7,591 bases of DNA, taken from Actinomycetales bacterium. Lineage in GTDB: Bacteria > Actinomycetota > Actinomycetes > Actinomycetales > Cellulomonadaceae. The stretch is from the NCBI GenBank assembly GCA_012514835.1, contig JAAYZM010000564.1, positions 1 to 7,591 of the forward strand, given 5' to 3'. The notes under the pieces were generated by a model. It searched no databases. It was not told the origin of the DNA and saw nothing but the letters and a program-made list of their open reading frames with translations. Below are positions 1 through 4,163 of this stretch, piece after piece (position 1 is the stretch's first letter; each line of letters starts with the position of its first letter). The translations under genes were made by a program, and so were the position numbers.

Positions 1-31
1 CGTCCTGAGCCAGGATCAAACTCTCCGTAAA
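1..31 (-). rRNA. rrs: 16S ribosomal RNA, 5' end only (partial)
   Basis: Read on the minus strand, the first bases of the window match the universally conserved start of bacterial 16S rRNA: AGAGTTTGATCCTGGCTCAG, the classic 8F/27F primer site, begins at base 24 and runs left, followed by GACG. Counting back from E. coli position 8 puts the mature 5' end near base 31. The form with CGGAGAGTTTGATCCTGGCTCAGGACG is usual for Actinobacteria. The rest of the gene lies beyond the left edge. The rRNA operon is transcribed leftward, downstream of tyrS. Confidence 0.95.
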
Positions 32-83
32 TGTTTAGCGGTACCAGAGCGACCGAAGCCGCGTGGCTACCTACATAACGAAG

Positions 84-116
84 TGACCCGTTCCCCACTG
101 ACGAAGGAACGAGCCA
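84..116 (-). other. 11-bp leader hairpin close to 16S
   Basis: In the minus-strand RNA, bases 116-106 (UGGCUCGUUCC) pair with 94-84 (GGAACGGGUCA). This gives 11 consecutive pairs, two of them G-U, and an 11-base loop beginning UUCG. It is the strongest local helix seen between boxA and 16S. It could guide precursor folding or processing. It is not a terminator, because 16S must be transcribed through it. Confidence 0.5.
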
Positions 117-260
117 TTTGAACCTGACCTTTCCGAGGCCTTACCGACGGGGTCGGGGTACCTCGGTCCAGCCAAGTGATTATCGCGCTGACTGTCTCTC
201 GCCCACTCCCTAGCGGGAGCTGCTGGATCCAGGCAGACGCACTTGGCATCAACTACCTGA

Positions 261-280
261 CACGCTGTTGAGTTCTCAAG
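261..280 (-). promoter_or_regulatory. boxA-type rRNA antitermination block
   Basis: The minus strand reads CTTGAGAACTCAACAGCGTG. The TTGAGAACTCAA core followed by an AGCGTG-like tail is a signature found in leaders and 16S-23S spacers of actinobacterial rRNA operons, where it lies in the boxA/Nus antitermination region. It starts about 48 bases after the predicted proximal transcription start and follows a GNRA-loop hairpin (314 to 301) that could act as boxB. The role is assigned by sequence resemblance and position. Confidence 0.75.
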
Positions 281-300
281 GAACGAGCGCGCACCTGTCC

Positions 301-314
301 GGAACTTTCGTTCC
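301..314 (-). promoter_or_regulatory. GNRA-tetraloop hairpin before boxA (boxB-like)
   Basis: The minus strand reads GGAAC-GAAA-GTTCC, a perfect 5-bp stem closed by a GAAA tetraloop, about 20 bases before the boxA block. A hairpin just upstream of boxA is the classic boxB arrangement. An alternative 7-bp pairing exists between 308-314 and 280-286 and would touch the first base of boxA, so the two folds exclude each other. Confidence 0.5.
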
Positions 315-333
315 TTCTCGGGGCAACTTCTCT

Positions 334-362
334 ACCTTAGCCGTTCTTCCCGCCTCCGTCAA
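334..362 (-). promoter_or_regulatory. rrn proximal promoter (sigma70/SigA type)
   Basis: On the minus strand there is a -35 TTGACG (362 to 357), a 17-base spacer and a -10 TAAGGT (339 to 334). Both match the primary-sigma consensus TTGACA / TAnnnT at ideal spacing. The predicted transcription start is near 327-328, giving a leader of about 300 bases before 16S with boxA inside it. There is no other likely target gene between it and 16S. Confidence 0.75.
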
Positions 363-365
363 CTC

Positions 366-533
366 GCCGCTTCCGGCGTGTCGAGCGGCTGTTTCGGGCC
401 GATCGGCGCTCCTGGCGCACACGTGTGACCGGCAGTTATCCTGCCGATCGGAGTGTTCCGGGAGGTCTTCCTCGCGGGACCAGCCACCTGGCTTCTGCCT
501 CGGTGTCCGGTGCTCCCTGCGGGGCGACGAGAA
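366..533. other. Inter-promoter spacer with small dyads
   Basis: No gene is visible between the two rrn promoters. It contains the 10-bp palindrome CACACGTGTG (418-427), a CGGCAG-TTATC-CTGCCG inverted repeat (430-446, extendable to 427-449 with one mismatch), and a direct repeat GCCGATCGG (398-406 and 443-451). None can be assigned a function. They may be regulator sites or structure in transcripts from the distal promoter. Confidence 0.35.
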
Positions 534-536
534 AGA

Positions 537-565
537 ACATTACGTGGCTGCGCGCCCCTCGTCAA
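537..565 (-). promoter_or_regulatory. rrn distal promoter (sigma70/SigA type)
   Basis: On the minus strand there is a -35 TTGACG (565 to 560), a 17-base spacer and a -10 TAATGT (542 to 537). The -35 and spacing are identical to those of the proximal promoter about 203 bases downstream, so the rRNA operon appears to have tandem promoters. The predicted start is near 528-530. A Crp-like dyad lies just upstream (576-591). Confidence 0.72.
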
Positions 566-575
566 ATCCGTGGGG

Positions 576-591
576 CGTGACCCCCGTCACG
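576..591. promoter_or_regulatory. Crp/GlxR-like dyad upstream of rrn distal promoter
   Basis: CGTGA-CCCCCG-TCACG is a perfect inverted repeat with the GTGA-N6-TCAC layout of Crp/GlxR-family operators (family consensus TGTGA-N6-TCACA). Only the outermost T/A pair differs. It is centred near -54 relative to the predicted distal start. A further CGTGA half-site begins at 606, exactly 30 bp from the first, on the same face of the helix. The assignment rests on motif resemblance; no regulator gene is in the window. Confidence 0.4.
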
Positions 592-623
592 TTCCGGTTT
601 GGGGCCGTGACCTGCGCAGACAC

Positions 624-639
624 ACCCGAGCGCGGGGGT
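624..639 (-). terminator. Possible weak terminator after tyrS
   Basis: Just past the tyrS stop, the minus strand can fold CCCG-CGCT-CGGG (636 to 625), alternatively ACCC/GGGT, followed by TGTGTCT rather than a true T-run. A second short GGCC/GGCC hairpin (653-641) overlaps the stop codon. High-GC actinobacterial terminators often lack the U-tract, but the stem is short, so read-through from tyrS into the rRNA operon is possible. Confidence 0.2.
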
Positions 640-652
640 CGGCCAGATCGGC

Positions 653-1915
653 CTAGACGCTGGTGTCGACCACGCCGAGGGTGCGCTTCCCGCGGCGCAG
701 CAGGGCCCATCGACCGTGCAGCAGCTGCCCCGCCTCGAGGCTCGCCTCGGCGTCGGAGACCCGCTCGTTCGTCACGGAGAGTCCGCCCTCGGCCACGGCA
801 CGACGCGCCTCCCCCTTGCTCTTGACCAGTCCCGTCGCGACGAACAGGTCCACCAGCGGCGTGCCCACGGCTCCCGTGGCGCGCGGCAGCTCGGCCACCG
901 CGGCGTCCAGGGTCGCCTCGTCGAGGTCACGCAGCTCGCCACGCCCGAAGAGTGCCTTGCTCGCCGCGACCGCGGCGTGCACGGCGTCGGCCCCGTGCAC
1001 GAGCGTCGTGACGTCCTCGGCGAGCGCACGCTGCGCCTCGCGCGCCGCCGGCCGCTCGGTCACCGCGGCGTCCAGCTCCGCGATCTCCTCGCGCGAGCGG
1101 AACGTGAACGTCTTGAGGTATCCCACGACGTCAGCGTCGTCCGTGTTGAGCCAGAACTGGTAGAAGGCGTACGGCGTCATCATGTCCGGCGCGAGCCACA
1201 CCGCCCCGCCCTCCGTCTTGCCGAACTTGGTGCCGTCGGACTTCGTGATGAGGGGCGTGGTGAGCGCGTGCACGCTCGCCTGCTCCGTCTTGCGGACCAG
1301 CTCGACCCCGGACAGCAGGTTCCCCCACTGGTCGTTGCCCCCGGTCTGGAGGGTGCACCCGAAGCGCCGGTGCAGCTCGAGGAAGTCGTAGCCCTGCAGG
1401 ATCTGGTAGCTGAACTCCGTGAAGGAGATCCCCTCGTCGCTCGCGAGCCGGCGCGCGACCGTGTCCTTCGCGAGCATCGTGCCGAGCCGGTAGTGCTTGC
1501 CGATCTCCCGCAAGAAGTCGATCGCGGACAGGTCGCCCGTCCAGTCGAGGTTGTTGACGAGCCGCGCGGGGTTCTCGCCCTCGAAGTCGAGGAACCGCTC
1601 GACCTGCCCGCGCAGGCGCTCGACCCACTCGGCCACGGTCTCCTTGGTGTTGAGGACGCGCTCACCCTTGTCGCGCGGGTCCCCGATCAGTCCCGTGGCC
1701 CCACCCACGAGCGCGATCGCTCGGTGGCCCGCGAGCTGCAGGTGCCGCAGCAAGACGAGCTGGACCAGGTGACCGTGGTGCAGGCTCGGCGCCGTGGGGT
1801 CGAAGCCGCAGTAGTACGTGATGGGCCCCTCGTCCATCGCGGCGCGCAGCGCGCCGAGGTCCGTGGACTGCGCGATGAGCCCGCGCCAGGCGAGCTCGTC
1901 AAGGACGTGGGTCAC
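653..1915 (-). CDS. tyrS: Tyrosine--tRNA ligase (TyrRS)
   Basis: This cytoplasmic class I aminoacyl-tRNA synthetase charges tRNA-Tyr with tyrosine using ATP. The 420-residue product has the usual length. The HIGH motif appears as HHGH (46-49, in PSLHHGHL) and the KMSKS loop as KFGKT (230-234). The tyrosine-pocket pattern Y-x3-Q-x2-D is at Y170/Q174/D177, with GGNDQWGN at 192-199. A C-terminal S4 RNA-binding domain covers about 353-415. The start is GTG, with GGGAG 5 bases upstream. The stop is TAG. It lies 84 bases after mpg in the same direction with no clear promoter between them, so it is probably co-transcribed with mpg. The rRNA operon follows downstream. No T-box is visible. Confidence 0.97.
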   Translation of the reverse strand: MTHVLDELAWRGLIAQSTDLGALRAAMDEGPITYYCGFDPTAPSLHHGHLVQLVLLRHLQLAGHRAIALVGGATGLIGDPRDKGERVLNTKETVAEWVERLRGQVERFLDFEGENPARLVNNLDWTGDLSAIDFLREIGKHYRLGTMLAKDTVARRLASDEGISFTEFSYQILQGYDFLELHRRFGCTLQTGGNDQWGNLLSGVELVRKTEQASVHALTTPLITKSDGTKFGKTEGGAVWLAPDMMTPYAFYQFWLNTDDADVVGYLKTFTFRSREEIAELDAAVTERPAAREAQRALAEDVTTLVHGADAVHAAVAASKALFGRGELRDLDEATLDAAVAELPRATGAVGTPLVDLFVATGLVKSKGEARRAVAEGGLSVTNERVSDAEASLEAGQLLHGRWALLRRGKRTLGVVDTSV

Positions 1916-1999
1916 GACAACTCCCGATGAGGACGACGGTTCTGCTCGGGACAGTCTGCCCCGTGAGCGCGGCGGGAGTCGCGAGCATTCACGGTCCGG
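1916..1999. other. mpg-tyrS intergenic gap
   Basis: This 84-base gap between two genes in the same direction holds the tyrS ribosome-binding site GGGAG (1925 to 1921 on the minus strand). I see no TTGAC/TAnnnT promoter pair, no T-box and no strong terminator hairpin. Joint transcription of mpg and tyrS is therefore the simplest reading. Confidence 0.5.
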
Positions 2000-2659
2000 T
2001 CAGGCGCGGAACGCCGAGACGTGCGGGTCGCCCGCGATCCACAGCCGGTAGGGCAGGGCCGCGCCGAGGTCGCCAGATCCCGCGACACCCACGCGAGGCC
2101 CGCGGCTCACGGACGCCTCGGGCACGGGTTCCCCGGGGACGACGACGACGGCGCTCCCCGGGCTGCCCACGTCCGTCCCGTCCATCTCGGGGGTGATCGC
2201 CGCCGCAACCGTCAGCCGGGCCGGCCCACGAGCGAGGTCCCGGTCGGTGCGGCAGACCCCGCGCGCGGTGCGCCGTCGTCGGGCAAGGTCGTGGCCCTCG
2301 ACCACCTCGCCCGCACGCAGCAGGACCCCGTGCCCCACACCCTCGACGTCTGCGGCGACGTTGGCGCACGCGTGCAGGCCCAGGTGCCGGTACACGTACA
2401 GGTGCCCGCCGTCACCGAACATCGTCGCATTGCGCGCCGTCTGGCCGCGGTACGCGTGGGACGCCGGGTCCTCGCTCCCCCGGTACGCCTCGACCTCCGT
2501 GATGCGGACGACGACGACGCCCTCTGGCGCAGTGCGCACCAGGTACGAACCCAGGAGATCCCTCGCCACCTCGAGGGCACCACGCCGGAACCATGCGCGC
2601 GGCGGGGTGTCAGCGTTCCAGGGCTCGACGTCACGTGGCACGCACCCAGCATGCCTCAC
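2000..2659 (-). CDS. mpg: DNA-3-methyladenine glycosylase, AAG/MPG family
   Basis: This base-excision-repair enzyme removes alkylated purines such as 3-methyladenine and hypoxanthine by cleaving the N-glycosidic bond. The visible family signature is ITEVEAYRG, in which the second Glu corresponds to human AAG Glu125 (the general base) and the Tyr to Tyr127. It is followed by EDPASHAYRG, RNATMFG, HLYVY, GLHACANV, LARGPARLT and RGPRVGV near the C-terminus. The start is uncertain. GTG at 2659 (219 aa) is given here. GTG at 2641 (213 aa) fits the short family N-terminus, and TTG at 2674 (224 aa) has GAGG 8 bases upstream. The gene is divergent from the LLM oxidoreductase and lies just upstream of tyrS, an adjacency also recalled from Mycobacterium tuberculosis (Rv1688-Rv1689). 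Confidence 0.92.
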   Translation of the reverse strand: MRHAGCVPRDVEPWNADTPPRAWFRRGALEVARDLLGSYLVRTAPEGVVVVRITEVEAYRGSEDPASHAYRGQTARNATMFGDGGHLYVYRHLGLHACANVAADVEGVGHGVLLRAGEVVEGHDLARRRRTARGVCRTDRDLARGPARLTVAAAITPEMDGTDVGSPGSAVVVVPGEPVPEASVSRGPRVGVAGSGDLGAALPYRLWIAGDPHVSAFRA

Positions 2660-2669
2660 GAACGTCCAC

Positions 2670-2683
2670 GTCAAGCCCTTGAC
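2670..2683. repeat. Inverted repeat 1 in the mpg/LLM divergent region
   Basis: GTCAAG-CC-CTTGAC is a perfect inverted repeat with 6-bp arms and a 2-bp spacer. It places a TTGAC -35-like hexamer on each strand, pointing in opposite directions: TTGACC at 2679-2684 towards the LLM gene, and TTGACG at 2674-2669 towards mpg. No convincing TAnnnT partner is visible for the mpg direction. Confidence 0.55.
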
Positions 2684-2709
2684 CTCGAGCGCGCTCGAAG
2701 TCCTAGCGT
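2679..2709 (+). promoter_or_regulatory. Candidate leaderless promoter of the LLM gene
   Basis: A -35 TTGACC (2679-2684), a 19-bp spacer and a -10 TAGCGT (2704-2709, TAnnnT form) are followed after 6 bases by the A of the ATG at 2716. Transcription would therefore begin at or beside the start codon. There is no Shine-Dalgarno sequence upstream of the ATG, which agrees with leaderless translation, a common mode in Actinobacteria. The 19-bp spacer is longer than ideal and suggests a regulated promoter. Confidence 0.45.
2685..2698. repeat. 14-bp perfect palindrome (candidate operator)
   Basis: TCGAGCGCGCTCGA reads the same on both strands. It lies entirely inside the spacer between the candidate -35 (2679-2684) and -10 (2704-2709) of the LLM gene, one base after inverted repeat 1 and directly before inverted repeat 3. 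A dimeric repressor or a MerR-like spacer-binding activator would fit this position. The regulator is unknown. Confidence 0.5.
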
Positions 2710-2729
2710 CGAGCCATGGAGCTAGGACT
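2699..2729. repeat. Inverted repeat over the -10 and start codon of the LLM gene
   Basis: AGTCCTAGC (2699-2707) and GCTAGGACT (2721-2729) are perfect 9-bp inverted arms separated by 13 bp. Their centres are 22 bp apart, about two helical turns. The left arm overlaps the -10 hexamer and the right arm covers codons 2-5 of the gene, so a protein bound here would block initiation. If transcription starts further upstream, the RNA could instead fold into a hairpin with the ATG in its loop. Confidence 0.55.
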
Positions 2730-3576
2730 GCACATCGCGGACTTCACGTGGGACGGCGGCGCGCCCGTGCTCGGGCCTCGGCTCGCCCAGCACGTGCGGG
2801 AGGCCGAGCACGCGGGGATCACGCGGATCACCGTCATGGACCACTTCTGGCAGCTCGGCGGAGACCTCGGGCCGTACGAGCACGACATGCTCGAGGCCTA
2901 CACGACCCTCGGGTTCCTCGCCGCGCACACGCAGACCGTGCGGCTGCACGCCCTCGTCACGGGAGCCGTCTACCGCGAGCCGGCCGTGCTGGCCAAGCAG
3001 GTGACCACCCTCGACGTGCTCTCCGGCGGCCGCGCCGGGCTCGGGATCGGCGCCGCGTGGTTCGCCGACGAGGCCCGCGGGCTCGGCATCCCGTTCCCGC
3101 CGCTCGCCGAACGCTTCGAGCGGCTCGAGGAGACGCTCCAGGTGTGCCTCGCGATGTGGCGCGAGGGGGACGAGCCCTACGAGGGGCGTCACTACCGGCT
3201 CGAGCGCACGCTCAGCGTGCCCGCGCCCGTCTCCCGCCCGCACCCCTACCTCCTCGTGGGCGGCGGCGGTGAGCGCAAGACGCTGCGGCTCGTGGCGCAG
3301 TACGCCGACGCGTGCAACCTCTTCCTGTCCCCCGAGCTGCGCCACAAGCTCGCCGTCCTGGACGAGCACTGCGAGCGCCTCGGTCGCGACCCCGCCACCG
3401 TCGAGCGCACGGGCGCGACGGCAGTGGACCCGGGGACGCGCCCAGACGAGCTGCTCGCCCGGCTCGAGGACGCGCGCGAGGCCGGGATCGCGGCCGTGTA
3501 CGTCTACGCCCAGGGGTTCTCGGACCCTGGCCCCGTGGTCGAGCTGCTCGCGCGCGTGCTGCCCGAGGTCCGCTAG
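2716..3576 (+). CDS. LLM class oxidoreductase, F420-dependent Rv1855c-like family
   Basis: This 286-residue cytoplasmic enzyme has the luciferase-like (bacterial luciferase/F420) TIM-barrel fold. Family features include the N-terminal strand GLHIADFTW (4-12), AEHAGI (30-35) and VMDHFWQ (40-46). They continue with AAHTQTVRLHALVTG (69-83), LAKQVTTLDVLSGGRAGLGIGAAW (92-115), the substrate-loop/helix segment ERFERLEETLQV, and PYLLVGGGGERKTLRL (177-192). The arrangement resembles the actinobacterial Rv1855c group, annotated as using cofactor F420. The cofactor and substrate are inferred, not shown. The ATG start matches the family N-terminus. There is no Shine-Dalgarno, and translation is probably leaderless. 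The gene is divergent from mpg and convergent with the kinase gene, sharing CTAG for both stop codons. CTA at codon 3 is its only CTA; all other leucines are CTC or CTG. Confidence 0.9.
   Translation: MELGLHIADFTWDGGAPVLGPRLAQHVREAEHAGITRITVMDHFWQLGGDLGPYEHDMLEAYTTLGFLAAHTQTVRLHALVTGAVYREPAVLAKQVTTLDVLSGGRAGLGIGAAWFADEARGLGIPFPPLAERFERLEETLQVCLAMWREGDEPYEGRHYRLERTLSVPAPVSRPHPYLLVGGGGERKTLRLVAQYADACNLFLSPELRHKLAVLDEHCERLGRDPATVERTGATAVDPGTRPDELLARLEDAREAGIAAVYVYAQGFSDPGPVVELLARVLPEVR
3510..3530 (-). terminator. Possible terminator of the arg operon inside the LLM 3' end
   Basis: CCAGGG (3510-3515) and CCCTGG (3525-3530) form a 6-bp stem with a 9-base loop, lying about 43 bases beyond the kinase stop on the minus strand. 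There is no T-run. The two converging genes leave no intergenic space, so any terminator for the arg operon has to lie inside the LLM coding sequence. This is only a candidate. Confidence 0.2.
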
Positions 3577-4163
3577 CGCGAGACGATCTGGCCCACGCCG
3601 TCGACGTGCACGTGGGCCCGCTCGCGCACGCGCTCGCGCACGAACACCGTCTCCTCGAGCTCCATCCAGCGCAGCCACTCGGCGCGCATCGACTCGCCGT
3701 CGCGTGCGAGCCCCCGTGCCAGCCGTGTGGCCGCGTCCGTCGAGACGGCCACGACGAGGTTGGTCCACTCGGCCGCCGCGCGGGGCGCGCTCCCGCAGCC
3801 CTCGACGATCAGCACATCGGTGACGGGGACCGTGACGTCCTCGGCCCACTCCTTCGCGACCCAGTCGTAGCGCCGGTACGAGCCCGGGCGCCCGTCGGAG
3901 AGAGGCACGAGGACGGTCGTGAGGAGCTGGCCGACGCCGACGTCGAGACCGGTCCAGCCGTCGAGCGCCTCGTCGAGGTGGAAGACCTCGACGCTGCTCC
4001 CCCGCTCTCGCACACGCTCGGCCAGGTCGCGAGCGAGCGTCGTCTTGCCCGAGCCCGCCGGGCCGTCGATGCTCACGAGCCGGGTGCGGCCAAGTCTCGC
4101 GGCGCCCGCGGAGAGCAGCCCGTCGAGCTCGTCGAGCGTCTCGCGCGGGGTCGAGAACGTCAT
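3573..4163 (-). CDS. Uridine kinase-like P-loop NTPase
   Basis: The 196-residue product belongs to the uridine kinase/nucleoside-phosphate kinase-like group of P-loop proteins. Walker A is GPAGSGKTT (34-42), preceded by the strand RLVSID. FHLDEALDGWTGL (61-73) corresponds to the D-D-x-Y-x-GW-x-GL substrate segment of these proteins. YRRYDW (97-102), the Walker B-like LIVEGCG (118-124) and a lid-like RDGE (154-157) follow. The phosphate acceptor is not known and may not be uridine. The ATG at 4163 has a strong GAGGAGG 4 bases upstream and overlaps the preceding lipoprotein stop by 4 bases (ATGA), so the two are translationally coupled. It is the last gene of the argG-argH operon, and its stop shares CTAG with the converging LLM gene. 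Confidence 0.88.
   Translation of the reverse strand: MTFSTPRETLDELDGLLSAGAARLGRTRLVSIDGPAGSGKTTLARDLAERVRERGSSVEVFHLDEALDGWTGLDVGVGQLLTTVLVPLSDGRPGSYRRYDWVAKEWAEDVTVPVTDVLIVEGCGSAPRAAAEWTNLVVAVSTDAATRLARGLARDGESMRAEWLRWMELEETVFVRERVRERAHVHVDGVGQIVSR
3590..3618 (+). terminator. Possible terminator of the LLM gene inside the kinase 3' end
   Basis: GGCCCACG (3590-3597) and CGTGGGCC (3611-3618) are perfect 8-bp inverted arms with a 13-base loop, starting 14 bases after the LLM stop. It is GC-rich and has no following T-run, so it is not a textbook intrinsic terminator. Its position directly after the gene is suggestive. It also encodes part of the C-terminus of the kinase on the other strand. 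Confidence 0.3.

Larger units (their letters stand above)
32..328 (-). other. rRNA operon leader (precursor 5' segment)
   Basis: This is the transcribed spacer between the proximal rrn promoter and mature 16S rRNA. It holds no credible gene. In the transcribed order it contains a GGAAC-GAAA-GTTCC hairpin (314 to 301), the boxA-type block (280 to 261), a CTCCC/GGGAG hairpin (219 to 206), a CCGAGG/CCTCGG hairpin with an inner CCGAC/GTCGG stem (166 to 133), and an 11-pair hairpin (116 to 84). Such leaders carry antitermination signals and half of the RNase III processing stem of pre-16S. The partner half lies after 16S, outside the window. Confidence 0.8.

Noticed and set aside
67..252. A 61-codon open frame on the minus strand in the rRNA leader
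   Set aside because: It lies wholly within the rRNA leader hairpins and boxA-to-16S spacer. rRNA leaders are not normally translated and no family resemblance is visible.
268..825. A plus-strand open frame across the rrn promoter region
   Set aside because: It covers the rrn promoters and boxA in antisense and runs into the 3' end of tyrS. Its C-terminal half is Arg/Pro-rich shadow sequence and there is no ribosome-binding site of note.
716..1930. A 404-codon open frame on the plus strand opposite tyrS
   Set aside because: It is an antisense shadow of tyrS, with biased Arg/Val/Glu composition and no recognisable motif.
1916..1999. A possible T-box or other riboswitch before tyrS
   Set aside because: The gap is only 84 bases, with no specifier hairpin, no T-box motif and no terminator/antiterminator pair visible.
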